In this document: one piece after another, positions 54,301-64,000 of the stretch | Position numbering within the stretch: the stretch's first letter is position 1 | How the letters are laid out: every line of letters begins with the position of its first letter | Notes under the pieces: model-generated | What the model saw: only the letters and a program-made list of their open reading frames with translations | Told to the model about the DNA's origin: nothing | The model's database searches: none | Position numbers and translations under genes: made by a program | Origin: Misgurnus anguillicaudatus | Lineage: Eukaryota > Chordata > Actinopteri > Cypriniformes > Cobitidae | DNA: 64,000 bases | Direction: 5' to 3' | Assembly: GCF_027580225.2 (NCBI RefSeq) | Contig: NC_073339.2 | Span: 40,538,501-40,602,500, forward strand

Positions 54301-57300
54301 GTAAACAATTTTTTAAAATGGCTCCCCTTGTGATGTCAGAAGGGGATTTTATTATAATAATTCCGCCCCTTAATCTGCAACTATCCAACCACAGTACTGC
54401 CATTTAGTGCAGAGAGAGAAAAAAAAATATTGACAGCACAATTGAGTTTCAATTTCAACAAACCACCCCGTTATGGTGATCAGTGTTTGCATTTCATCAG
54501 CTCATTTGCATTTTAAGGGACACACCAAAATATGGCACATTTTTGCTCACACCTACAAAGTGGCTATTTTATCATGTTATAATACATAATCTATATGGTA
54601 TTTTGAGCTAAAACTTCACATATTCACATTTATTTTACATCTTAAAAAATTATTGTGATATGTCCCCTTTAATACTCCTTTCTTTCTTTCTTTCAAATCA
54701 CATTCACTCATTGTAATCATTAATTAAATCACAGTGGTTTTAAAGTAAAGAAATGCAAGCACACGTTATGATCGGTGTATGATGCCGGATTGATTGTGTG
54801 TTTTTGTGACACTGTGTGTGTTTGTGTTTATACCTGTCTCTTTTTGTGGCTCCTCAGAGCAGGAGGAGGCTGGTTCATACCCAAATGTGCTGCAGGTGGG
54901 CATATTATAGCCAAATGAGGTGAACAGGGGCTGATGGGAAGAGGGCAGGGTGGGTTGAGGAGGAGGGGTGAGGGGGAGAGAAAAAATGTGGGAGGAGTCA
55001 CCGTTCACCATGACAACTGAACCAATTGCTGGCGGACGGATCTGTATCTTAAGATACTGTTGGGTCGAGGGACCTGGGTACGACAGAACGGCAACACCGA
55101 AAACAACAACACCAACAAAACAACAACAAAACAGGAAGGAAAACACAAAACAAAAAATGTTCAAGCAAAAATCACTCACTCTATCTGCGAGCTTAACTTT
55201 ACAGAACCCTGTATGTTAACATGCATGGTAAGAATGATGTACAGTTTTCGAACGGCTACTGTATGTTACAAATAAAAAAAATGGTCATGCATACTATTGT
55301 ACAAAACATATACAATGCATTGCCCATAAACATCAATTGGTAAAGTACTATGCATGCAGACTATATATTCATGCATAAAACGCAGATAGGGTTTACAGTG
55401 GCTATGTTTACATGGACAAAATTTTGTCAATCTGACTGAATACGGCAGTACAGTTTACATGCACCCTAAACATTGCAACCTGATTAAAATGCTCGTTTAC
55501 ATGTACATTCTATATAATCTGAACCAAATGTCAAAACCAGCCCAATGAACATTCAAAACTAGCCCAAAAGCCTCCCAATGACTATTCACAGTCCAAATAC
55601 CAATAACTAATAAACAAAATACGTTCAGCTCTATCCCACAAAAAAATTAACTAGCGGGAACAGTTTAAAAGTAGCCAACACTGCACATAGTATCCCTCAT
55701 CGAGTTCATACTTTATATCTGGATAAATACATGTCAACGTTAAATTGGACAAAGATGTTGTTAAGAAGTTTTCAGATATAGGAAATGAAAACGACACTAT
55801 TTTATTGCTTAATGTAATTTTATGAAAGTACCTGAACCCTAGTTAGTGTGTAATGTTGCTGTTAGAGCATAAATAATATCTGTAAAATGATAAAGCTCAA
55901 AGTTCAGTGCCAGGCGATACATTTTCTTTAACAGAATTCTCCTTTCAAAGCCTACAGCGAACGGCCGGTTTGGACTACAGCCCTCTACTTCCTGCTTTAA
56001 TGACGTCACTAGAACAGTTTTTTTGACTAAACTCCGCCCACAGGAATACGTCAGTCGCCAGCTAAGCTAACGGCAAGCTAAGCTGCTATTGAATCACAAC
56101 ACAATAAACAAGCTACACAATCAGAACTCGTTACATATTTCTGAAGGAGGGACTTCACAGAACAAGGAAGCCCGTTTTGAGGACTTTTTGTGTGAAAAAT
56201 ACCAAGTTTTTTTTATAAGTGAAACATGAACACAAGTTATATTGCGCACTGTAAACACACTCAAAGCTTTAAAAACACAGAAAGAACGGGATCTTTAAGT
56301 ACACTGTGACACTGTTGTCCTTTTTTATGGTGTGAGATAAGGGCGGGACTTATGGTTTGTTTGACATGAGAAGTGTTTGGAAAACGTGTTTTGAGGGCAC
56401 GCATTATTTTTGCAATGCCAGTTGGTGATGTTTGTGTCACTGACATAACTCACATGAACTTTAAGTGAGCTACTATTGAGTAATAGTTTTAAAAGCAACA
56501 CTTCAGACAGGTGGATGATGAGTGAAAAGTACCAGATCAGTCTCATCTGCTGCACTTTCTTTAATTTAAGCTGACATTAATATCACACGACTGATGATAA
56601 AGGGCAGGACAGTCGGATATAAAGCACATAAACAACGCACACACACAATAGGGATGAGCATAAATATTCAAGTACTCAGAAATAGCTTGACATGTTTTTG
56701 AAACTTTGAAAGATTCACAAATGAATCAGAAATTATGGCTTTTTTAGATTTGTAAATGGTCTGATTCGATCTAAATCAATGGACAAGAGATTGAAGTGTC
56801 AGTACTGTATACATTGCATTACTCAGGGGGCGTCCACACATCACTTTCCTTCTAGTTTAAAAGGCCAAACAGAATGCTTTAATTTAAAAATTAGATGTTG
56901 AAAACTGAAAAGGAAATGTGCACGCCCCACAACCTTTAGATTGACCAAAAATACCCATCCCTAAGTTTACACACAAACTAACACTTATATGTATTCTGAA
57001 ATGCATGCACTAAATACAAACTGACACACTTTATTTAATGTGCCAAATAAATGAGTTTCAAATTGACCTTTTAAGTAAAATATGTTTGAATGTGCAGAGG
57101 TACATATGTGTCACATGACATCCCGGTGGGATCATGTGATGATGTGATGGCACACCTGCTCTTTTGATGACTTCTCCTATGTTGGATGGAAAGTATCCCA
57201 CGCGGTCATTTCCTGTACGGTTGTCATGGATACAGCCCTTCCATCGCCCATCTGAATGCTGCTCCAAGACCTGCACGTGAAACAAAAAAATTACATTTTA

Positions 57301-60300
57301 GAAAATGTTTAATTAGAAATATAAACAATGACATTTATCCTTTTTCCTTATCTCACATGGCATGACAGACCAAAAAAAAGGTCACTGCGGGCCAACGGTG
57401 GGCACCTCTGCTTTAAAGCGTAACCAAATCTAACTTTTAGTTGTGGCCAACTCATAAGAATATGTTAATGGCTGTCAATAAAGCACATAGTAAACTGAAG
57501 TAGCAGGGAATACTAAAGATTTTAGGCACGTGTGACTAGTTTTTCTTTGAAAGGGCTCGTTGTAATGTTGACTTTGAACAGTGAAAACAACTTTATTCAA
57601 CTTAATTTAACGTTAGTTGAAGGAGTCCATTTATTATTTTGTGTATACTGAATAAAATTATCCCTCAACATTTTGTTAAAAATTATTTTGATGACTGGAC
57701 TTTAATAGTAAATTTTTCATCCAAAAATGTATCAGAAAGCTGCTCAACTGTAAACATAACTATTTATGTTGGGCCAACTTGTGATTTTAATGTAATATTT
57801 TGAGTTGGGTGGACTTTAGTATCTGTTTAGTGCTTGTGATAGGTTGCCTTATTTGCCTTTTAAGTTGATTCAACTATTTTTACACTGCATAGTCAAACAT
57901 TGCTTGTTCTCCTTCTAAATGTTTGTTTTATTTCTACATTACAAAAATGTAAATTGAAATTAAATGCATGGAATTCAAGTGAGTACATATTTTTAATGTA
58001 CACGGACACTGTAAAGCATGCATCACGAAACTCAACCAACTCGGGTACTAAAGGCTAATAATAAGTCCCTCCAGAAAAACGTGATTATGCGAACGCATGA
58101 TTAAAGCATAATAAGTAATTTGCATATTTATGCGGCGGTCGCATTTTAAAAAATACGCCGCACTTTCGTCGCATAAATTGCCGAATTCTGTGCGCAAAAT
58201 ATGCAGGGCTTGCATGATTTCATAATACCCGCATTTTCGTAGCAAAAAGTCACATATATCTTTGCAGAAAGTTGAAAAATTTGCATTTACTTCACACAAC
58301 CGCAGTCATGTCCCCCTGTTGCCATGGTAATATTATGATGTGACGTAATTACGTTCACATCATTGAAAAGTCAAAAAAGCTGTTTTTGCAAGTTCCCGCA
58401 GTTTTTGCAAATTCCCGCAATTTTCCCGCATAAAATTGCATAAATATCCCGCATATTCCATCGCATTTTTTAAGAAAACGTGTCGCAAGATCGAGTATTT
58501 TTGCCCGCAACAATCACCAAAAAAACTCCTTTTCTGGAAGGACTGTTATTGGCACACAGACAAAAGGAAATTTAAAAAAGATTGGCAAAAATGATTTTTT
58601 TTTACAACACTCACATTTGAAAATAAAACTGCATTAGTTTTGCATAAACAGAGTAATGTTAGCTTATTAATTTTTTAAATATTTGAAAATTATAAATTAG
58701 GATAATCAGGGCAAATTGTAAAATAACACAGTAACATTTACTTTCAGCCAACGGCCCTCAGTCAGGTTTGATTTTTGGCCCTTGGTAGGAAAAAGTTTGG
58801 GCATCCCTGGGTGATTCTCACGAAACCATTGAAACACCACGGCACTAATGATTTTAGCGTTAAAATGTGTAATATAGTAACATTAAAAAGCATCAGAATT
58901 AACACAATACTGTGTTCTACCTTGCACAATGTGTGATTTCAACATAAGAATTTATCATTGTAAATTTTATCTCATTTTCTGCTGAAATTCTCATTACCGC
59001 AATGTGTCCGGCTGTGTTTGAACATGCGTTATGTTGTAATTTAATCAAGTTAAGACAAAAATATTAAGAAAAAAAATAAATGGATGTTTTGCTAGACTAC
59101 TTTAGATGACAGAAAAAATATTTACTGAATATTCATGTATAATAATAATGAATAAAAATTAGGAAAATGATGCGTCCATGCCTGATGTTCTCATCCTCCA
59201 CAACACTTTTTGAGAACAGTTTAAGCACACATACAGAATTTTAATAAAGTTTGATTTTGAGTGACCAAGCACATGGACCAGTTACTTCAAGATGGCTACC
59301 AGGTAAGATCATTTTTTTACAGTTAATTTGAAATATTGTCTTGTCAGAATGCTTACAAGACATTTTGATGATCATTACCGCAAAAGATGCTTATTAAATG
59401 TTAATTTAATTAATAGAAGCATAATTCTTTGATTTTAAATGCATGTGCAGAATCTCCAAATTATGTTCTTTCAGGTTTGTCATGTAATTTTGAAAATATG
59501 TCAGTGTTGATGTTTTCTGACTGTTGTGGTAATGAGATTTTTTAGGACTAATTTTTTTAATTATGTTACAAAAAGTGTTAAATGATAAGTAAAAGTTTTT
59601 AAATTAATGTTCCCATTTACTCCAGACTTTGTTTTTCAATGTCTGGTGGGAAAAAAGTAAATTTAAGCAAATTTTACATTTTCATGCTTGACATTTTTAA
59701 AACCAAGTTTTCGTGAGAATCACCCCCCTGCTCTAAAAAAATTATTTGCACACAGTATGGTGACATTTCTATGTTGTTACAAGGGGATGTGTACACCAAG
59801 GGTTTACGCCTGCGACCGGTCTTCAGTTTTTTTTAATGGAAGCACCGCGCTTCTGGTGAGTTTTGTCCGTGATGATCAGCCAGAATTGAAAAATGTTCAA
59901 CTTTGGGTGAAACGCTCAGCTCGTCAATATCACTTTTCACAGAGCCGTACAATCACAGAGGAGAAGGGGTGGGACAAATACCACAACAACCAACCTCCGC
60001 AACGTACAACGACTGATAAACAAAACAGAAGTATTATAGCCACCAATAGCAAAAAAAAAAAAAACCCTGGTAAGCGCCCACATTTTCTGCCTGGCATTTA
60101 CAGCTGCGTTTAAACATTTTGGTGAACAACAAGAGAATTATTACGTTACCGTGATGATGTCGCCTGTTTTAATGTTGAGACTTGTAAGATCATAATTGTT
60201 GCAGTAATCCTTCAACGCTCTCACTTGCATGGCAGCTGACGCATCTGAATGCGGATACCAAACACAGGGTTACAGACAGCTTTTAACATGTGAATTGTGT

Positions 60301-60898
60301 TTTTAAACATTCATCCATCGTACCTCTGAGCATCTGTTTGATTTCTTTGCTGGCTTGGGTTGTGGTAAACTGGTTAACGATGTCCAGTGCGGTTTGACAA
60401 AATGTGTTCCTCACACCCGCACTTATGCCGCTCTAGAAAAAGAAAAGGGATCACACTGACATGACTGGTGTACACAGATTGTTTTCACATCTAGAGTCCA
60501 TGAAAGCTCTAAAGTAACTTCGAAATGGACTTAATCCATCAAAGAGGGTAAAACTTTGACCACTGTGTTTAATAAAACCACAGTGGAAATAATCCCATCT
60601 CATGTAAAGTGGTGCAAAATGAGATCTAAGCCTACAAAGTCAGATCTAAGTCAGACATACTGTAGTGTGAACGCAAATATAATTTGAACTTGGAAAAAGA
60701 ATTAGATGTGGAAACACCCTAGATGTACCAGTCAACAAAATTCAGCTTTATGCACATACATCGAGTTTAAAGTCAAATAAAATACTCACATCCAACAGCA
60801 GCCGCACTGCCTCGGTTTTCCCACAGAGAGCGGCTTCATGCAGGGCTGTGCCTGATTTAGTTTGTCTGTTTATATCTATACCAGCCTGGATTAGTAAC
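42235..60898 (-). CDS. caskin1: caskin1, CASK-interacting scaffold protein (3' sixteen exons)
   Basis: Neuronal synaptic scaffold that binds the MAGUK kinase CASK. Exons in transcript order: 60898-60790, 60432-60324, 60235-60150, 57270-57156, 55073-54834, 52764-52663, 52103-51904, 51785-51704, 49852-49743, 49386-49276, 47493-47392, 47278-47140, 46897-45948, 45721-45094, 44548-43777 and 42331-42235 (stop 42235-42237). Phases join without a stop over about 1316 codons, against roughly 1430 for full human CASKIN1. Order is ankyrin, SH3, IWVLR motif, SAM, SAM, proline-rich tail, C-terminal motif, which is the caskin architecture. Tail signatures such as [15 protein letters not shown] and PPVSPKP fit caskin1 better than caskin2. 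The ATG and first ankyrin exons lie past 64000. Intron 47139-46898 starts GC rather than GT. The exon ending 49743 may instead end at 49737 (in-frame GTGTGT donor). The gene lies tail-to-tail with gene C. Confidence 0.95.
42501..43262. mobile_element. Inverted repeat element in the last intron of caskin1
   Basis: 42510-42725 and 42940-43150 are inverted copies (AGTCCGAGAGCTTGTT against AACAAGCTCTCGGACT; GCATGCGC near the inner ends). The right side ends in TTTTGGGTGAACTATCCCTTTAA, a familiar fish MITE terminus. Confidence 0.85.
43777..46897 (-). CDS. caskin1: caskin1 exons for the proline-rich tail
   Basis: Three long exons, 46897-45948, 45721-45094 and 44548-43777, encode a largely disordered Ser/Pro/Arg-rich region. 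Recognisable islands are [36 protein letters not shown] plus [33 protein letters not shown] and the helix [21 protein letters not shown]. Several PxxP stretches are candidate SH3 ligands. [10 protein letters not shown] tandem at about 44250-44300 is a small expansion. Open frames on the opposite strand here are shadows of this GC-richer coding sequence. Confidence 0.94.
44549..45093. other. caskin1 intron, no clear element
   Basis: Contains a repeated AATTTGCATATTCATA / CACATATTCATATCTATG pair at about 44690-44765. Otherwise no feature recognised. Confidence 0.4.
46857..47278 (-). CDS. caskin1: caskin1 exons for SAM domain 2
   Basis: Exon 47278-47140 encodes [20 protein letters not shown] through [10 protein letters not shown]; the first 41 nt of exon 46897-45948 add [13 protein letters not shown], the terminal SAM helix. 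For the frame to run on, the donor must lie after CTAG, where the intron begins GCATGT (47139-47134), i.e. a GC-AG intron. The next GT, three bases further, breaks the frame. Confidence 0.92.
47392..49386 (-). CDS. caskin1: caskin1 exons for SAM domain 1
   Basis: Exons 49386-49276 and 47493-47392 encode SAM1: [35 protein letters not shown] and [17 protein letters not shown], then a linker [10 protein letters not shown] into SAM2. Both exons are phase 0 and fit the SAM five-helix pattern with the end-helix GHKKK. The tandem caskin1 SAM domains are known to polymerise. The intron between them (47493-49276) contains two inverted transposon copies and a SINE fragment. Confidence 0.94.
47690..47830 (-). 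repeat. tRNA-derived SINE fragment
   Basis: On the minus strand, TGTAGCTCAACTGTGTTAGC and GAGTTCAATCCCATG are degenerate A- and B-box regions. They are followed by an AAAGCATTTAAATAAAAGCA tail like fish SINE/LINE tails. Not a tRNA gene. Confidence 0.7.
47871..49157. mobile_element. Two inverted copies of one TTAA-type MITE
   Basis: 47871-48345 and 48655-49153 are the same element in opposite orientation (ACACCTTGTAAAAGTGGGAT against ATCTACTTTTACAAGGTGT; AATGCAAATGAGCTACAGCT against its complement). The AT-rich spacer is about 300 bp. They could pair over some 450 bp in the caskin1 pre-mRNA. The last 110 bp of the window belong to the same family. Confidence 0.8.
49853..51060. other. caskin1 intron with MITE fragments
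   Basis: 50550-50580 has the GGCAGACGCTTATCCAAAGA SINE/LINE tail. 50600-51025 is a MITE related to 31556-31900 (ATTGACTTAACATTGAAATC, TCTGAATGCAGC). The rest is AT-rich and unassigned. Confidence 0.5.
51061..51619. mobile_element. MITE (GGAAAGTTACTTTTAAAAGT type) with 11-bp tandem repeat
   Basis: The left end GGAAAGTTACTTTTAAAAGT and the inverted right end (GTAATGCGGTACCCCCAACA) bound the element. 51172-51222 is five copies of an 11-mer TACTTTTAAGT. A partial relative lies at 52356-52500. Confidence 0.7.
52356..52660. mobile_element. Second copy of the AAGTTACTTTT MITE (partial)
   Basis: GTGTTGGGGAAAGTTACTTT through GCGTTGCTTTATT repeats the left part of the 51061 element. The right end was not found. 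Confidence 0.6.
52663..52764 (-). CDS. caskin1: caskin1 exon with the CASK-binding motif
   Basis: This 102-nt exon encodes a Ser/Gly-rich stretch followed by [12 protein letters not shown]. The (E/D)IWVLR motif is the short peptide by which caskin1 and some other proteins bind the CaM-kinase domain of CASK. It is preceded by the exon 55073-54834 ([14 protein letters not shown] and a Pro/Ser-rich linker) and followed by exons 52103-51904 and 51785-51704, which end in the conserved [13 protein letters not shown] segment. Confidence 0.93.
53208..53575. repeat. Duplicated segment plus 21-bp minisatellite
   Basis: A ~75-bp segment (AAAAATATTTTTTATATTTA … AATTAAATAAAG) occurs at 53208 and 53441. 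Between them, 53292-53417 is six 21-bp units of the form GTGCTCACGTGAAACTATCG. The first module also borders the DIRS-like element near 2942-3010. Preceding intron sequence 52765-53207 has no recognised feature. Confidence 0.85.
53600..53690 (-). repeat. tRNA-derived SINE fragment
   Basis: The minus strand reads TAGCTCAACTGCATTGC (A-box region) and GGGTTCGATCCCAGGGAACA (B box). Structure is that of a SINE head; no cloverleaf with matched stems. Confidence 0.75.
53691..54833. repeat. caskin1 intron with partial TTAA MITE
   Basis: 54315-54668 is a family member ending ATATGTCCCCT then TTAA (54669-54672), with the characteristic GCTCATTTGCATTTTAAG and AGCTAAAACTTCACATAT. 53691-54314 has no recognised feature. 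Confidence 0.65.
55074..57155. repeat. caskin1 intron, dispersed repeats
   Basis: 55395-55520 resembles a MITE end (GGCTATGTTTACATGGAC). 55880-56170 is the inverted relative of 23440-23720. The rest is unassigned; no exon seen. Confidence 0.5.
57156..60235 (-). CDS. caskin1: caskin1 exons for the SH3 domain
   Basis: Exons 60235-60150 and 57270-57156 split one SH3 domain. The first supplies the ALKDY strand (canonical ALYDY) and the diverging turn ending KTGDIIT. The second supplies [16 protein letters not shown], with the conserved Trp, and [11 protein letters not shown], with the PxN-type motif. Fish caskin1 replaces the first Tyr of ALYDY with Lys. That agrees with the known atypical peptide binding of caskin SH3 domains, though binding cannot be judged from sequence alone. 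The intron between the exons is 2.9 kb and holds two transposon-like elements. Confidence 0.93.
58065..58547. mobile_element. MITE with AGTCCYTCCAGAAAA ends
   Basis: Left GTCCCTCCAGAAAAACG and right TTTTCTGGAAGGACTG are inverted. The interior repeats GCATAAAT/CCCGCA words. Common fish family; no coding sequence. Confidence 0.75.
58808..59726. mobile_element. MITE with GGTGATTCTCACGAAA ends
   Basis: GGTGATTCTCACGAAACC at the left and TTTTCGTGAGAATCACC at the right, 0.9 kb apart. Inside, TAATGAGATT/AATCATTACC words are inverted. Lies in the intron that splits the SH3 exons. Confidence 0.75.
60324..60898 (-). CDS. caskin1: caskin1 exons for the last ankyrin repeats
   Basis: Two exons, 60898-60790 and 60432-60324. 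The first encodes a typical ankyrin repeat, with [19 protein letters not shown] followed by [13 protein letters not shown]. The second encodes [18 protein letters not shown] and then a helix ending KEIKQMLR, the capping repeat before the SH3 domain. Ankyrin repeats 1 to about 4 would be in exons beyond the window. Splice phases are 2 into the first, 0 between them and 1 out. Confidence 0.93.
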
Positions 60899-63800
60899 CT
60901 GAATTCAATCACACAAAAACAAACACTTTAGTTTTACAATGCACCTTGCGACTGGTCACTTGCATGTCTGAACATTTGTCTTCAGGTTATTTGCAGTAAT
61001 ACTTCTGATGGAAGTGGCATTTAGCGGCTTTTGCATTTGAGCTTCTCATTTAAAGAAAACTGATTTTTGTTTAAAATTATGGGACTCAAATATGCATGTC
61101 AAAAGCAAAGCTTATTTTTTTAATTATATTTTGCATAAGGTTTTTTGCACGATTACACCCACCCCCACCAAATTCTTACTGCAATGCAAAAAAAATAATA
61201 TTACTGTAATTTGTAAAAAAAAAATCACATGGTTTTTGTTATACAGCCTTAATATTTTACTATAGTAAAATCTGCATAAAATACACTAAGGGGCTGTCCA
61301 CACAGAGACGCGTATCACCGTATACGTATAAATTTGTTATCGTATTGGCGTTTCATCCACACGGATCCGGCGTTTTGGAAGCGTCGGAAGCGTCGGAAGC
61401 GTCACACGTAACAGCAACAACAATAACGGCGGACTACGTGATTGTGTTCGTGCTACAGAAGCTACTAAAGCCTACTAGCTTTATTACAGCAATATCTATT
61501 GCTTCTATGCAATTGTGGTGACCAACAAGCGATAATGGACAACACCATACGTTGGTTATGCGCATGCTCAAAGTCTTCTTCTCCGTGTATAGTCTATATC
61601 TGTGGCAGAATTACAGCGCCCCATACTGGTCCGGCATATATACTATACCGCTTTCAGTCGGTTTTTAGTGGTTTTGTGTTTACGGATTATTTTTTTAGAG
61701 CAAGGAAAAAAAATGATCGGATAGGGAATGCACCGGCTTCGTGTGGACATAGCCTAAGAGGCAGTTTCCCAGACAGGGTTTAGATTAAACCAGGACTAGG
61801 CCTTAGTTATATTAATACATTATATTAAGTGGTTTTTACAAACAACCTTACAAAAAAGATTGTGTGCATCTTGAAACAAAACAATACTGGTGTACAACTT
61901 GCGACTGGTCACTTGTCTTTAATGCATTTGTGATAATTTGTCTTTAAGTTACTGGCAGTAATACTTTTGACACAATATGGATGTACAATGAAGGTTTGGA
62001 AAACTATGCTAGCTGAACTTTGTCCAGAAAAAGTTTAAAAGTGCTCGGCCTGAATTCTTTCCAAGCCCATCAGAAGGGTTTCCACAGAGAGAGCAGCAAT
62101 TTCATCAGGGTCATATACATAAAAATGATAAACGACTTGGACTTATTTGTCGTAGTGGGCTGGACTGCTGACCTGGGATATGTGAGGAAGTGTCCTTCAC
62201 ACACATCCACTCAAACACACATTTGCACTTATACACAAATGTGCTATGTGTGGAAAAAGTACATATTAATAATATGCATCATTAGGATTAACACTATTGA
62301 GGAGGACACTTTGTTTAAGAATCTAATAAATGAAGCCTGCAGGGGCTGATGGGATTGTTCATAGTGTTTTTTTAACCATGGGGCTATTTTCTCCCATCAG
62401 TTCTGATCTCTTTACTCCTGACCTGTCTTAACACATCAGTCATGTGAAAGAGACAGTTTTGTGTCAGGGAGTTAAATGCTGTGTCAGGATTTTGAAGCAT
62501 CAATGTCTGCCTGATTGTGCAGAGTTTATTACTGCTAAATTAAAGCAATTAAGAATGTAATAAAATGCCAACACAAAACCAGTCATAAGGGACCTTTTGT
62601 TTTCAATTAAGATTTATACACCGATGTATGGTTTGTTAGAATAGGACAATATTTGGCTGAGATACAACAATTTGAAAATCTGGAATGCGAGGGTGCATAA
62701 AAAATCAAAATATTGAGAAAATCCCCTCTAAAGTTGTCCAAATTAAGTCCTTAACAAATGCATTCACTCACAAATACAACGTTTTTATATATTTACGGTA
62801 GAAAATTTACAAAATATCTTCATGTAACAAGATCTTTACATGATATTATAATGATTTTTGGCATAAAAGAAAAGTTTGACCCATACATTGTATTGTTGGC
62901 CATTGCTACACATAAACCCACGTGACTTTTTGTGGTACGAGGTCAGATATTGTAGATTTGAAGAGCTCAGATGCAAAACCCTCTATGTGCGTATGACTTT
63001 TCAATGTTTTCTTGTAAATTAGCATTTTTTACCAGGCCTTTAATGGAATCTGCCAACAAAGCGCTGTTAGTGAATTTTGCATTTTTTTTCCCCTAATTAA
63101 CTCGTCAATGGCGGGGAAAGAGTTAACCACCCAAACATATTTAAATGATGGAAAAAATGCCAAATAAATAAAATAAGTAAAATAATAATTTAATAAAATA
63201 AGATCCATAAGAGTAATAAGAGTATCTGTCTGTAAAACTTGGTACAAATATATGCTTAATTTTATCTTATGCTAAATTTTATATAAATTTCAATAAAATG
63301 TGTTTGCGAGATTTGTTCAACCCATAGACTGTAAAAAAAGATGGACGTAGTGTCCGTGACGTCACCCATTGGTTTGTGAGGATCGTTTTTGAAACTTAAA
63401 GTAGGTGTTGCCTGCCGTTGCCTTCTGGCCACGCATCACTCGCAGATAATCGAAAATGGGTAAAGAGACAGTACGTGGGTGAAGCTGAGGTGTCTGGTTG
63501 CTGAAACCATGCCCGCCTAGCTCGATTCTAGTGACCGCAGTGGCTGTTCACCCCTCACTCAAGTGGCCACGCCCTTAATTATCCAGAACTTTAAAGCTTA
63601 ATATAATTTAAACGGAGGAGTTACAAAATAATTCACCCCCCTCACAGTTGTCATGAATGGCAAAATTAGCAATACAGACCAAAAACACTTTTTGTACCAG
63701 GCTGTAAATATATTATTTTCTACTGTAAAGTTGGCCATTTTAACATGGGGGTATATGGGAATTGACTCCCTTTTGGAGCCTGCCTCTAGCGGCCAGTCGA

Positions 63801-64000
63801 TGAATTGCAGTTTAAGTCACTTCCGTATTGGCTTCATCAGAGAGATCGGAAGGTTGCCCCTCGGTTCAAACATAATGCAGGACTGTCGGTCAGTGGCCGG
63901 GGCTTTATCAGTGTGACATCATATTAACACAAGAATCAAAACAGCATGTCTAATAAAACTGGTTGGATTTTTTTCATTGTAGAATGGTTGTGTTCATACA
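60899..64000. other. caskin1 intron running off the window, with MITEs
   Basis: 61290-61756 is a MITE with GGGGCTGTCCACACAGAGAC ends inverted to CGTGTGGACATAGCC. 61758-61805 is the CAGACAGGGTTTAGATTAAA fragment. 63318-63400 is a dispersed cyprinid-type repeat (ACTGTAAAAAAAGATGGACG). 63890-64000 belongs to the TTAA MITE family. No further ankyrin exon was found up to the window end. Confidence 0.6.

Noticed and set aside
61499..61783. 94-residue open frame as a caskin1 upstream exon
   Set aside because: It is on the opposite strand and inside a MITE with clear inverted ends.

Overview
This is vertebrate nuclear DNA, very probably from a cyprinid-type teleost fish. Coding sequence is split into short exons with consensus GT-AG junctions. 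The non-coding DNA is AT-rich and crowded with fish-type non-autonomous DNA transposons, tRNA-derived SINE pieces and a DIRS-like retroelement. No bacterial operons, rRNA genes, genuine tRNA genes or CRISPR arrays were seen.

Left two thirds (about 1.6-39.6 kb, plus strand): three tandem genes of the interferon-induced protein 44-like (IFI44-like) GTPase family share the same exon order and splice phases. Gene A (1637-18522) lacks its 5' exons, which are not visible in the window. One of its introns has grown to 11.45 kb and holds a DIRS-like element that is itself split by a hAT-type element; another intron holds a 3.7-kb transposon-like block. Gene B (25052-31036) is complete, predicted at 298 aa. 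Gene C (35064-39553) has all seven coding exons, but one splice donor reads TTAATT where A and B have GTAAG, so it may be a splicing mutant or pseudogene. All three keep the P-loop. Gene A has lost the Lys of the TKxD guanine-specificity motif. A block homologous to the putative promoter region of gene B lies downstream of gene C with no gene after it, which suggests a lost fourth unit.

Right third (42.2-60.9 kb, minus strand): the 3' part of caskin1, a neuronal CASK-binding synaptic scaffold. Sixteen exons (about 1316 codons) encode the last ankyrin repeats, an SH3 domain, the IWVLR CASK-binding motif, two SAM domains, a long proline-rich tail and the conserved C-terminal motif. The start codon and first ankyrin exons lie beyond 64000. 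One intron uses a GC donor, and a second one may.

The two neighbourhoods have no evident functional connection: an antiviral-type GTPase cluster lies tail-to-tail with a neuronal scaffold gene. The rest is transposon-derived. The clearest structures are nested elements with intact target duplications, long fold-back inverted repeats (33.2-35.0 kb, 42.5-43.2 kb, 47.9-49.2 kb) and a 138-bp AT palindrome. I found no convincing evidence of a wholly new biological system. The most promising observations concern the decay and possible transposon rewiring of the IFI44-like array.
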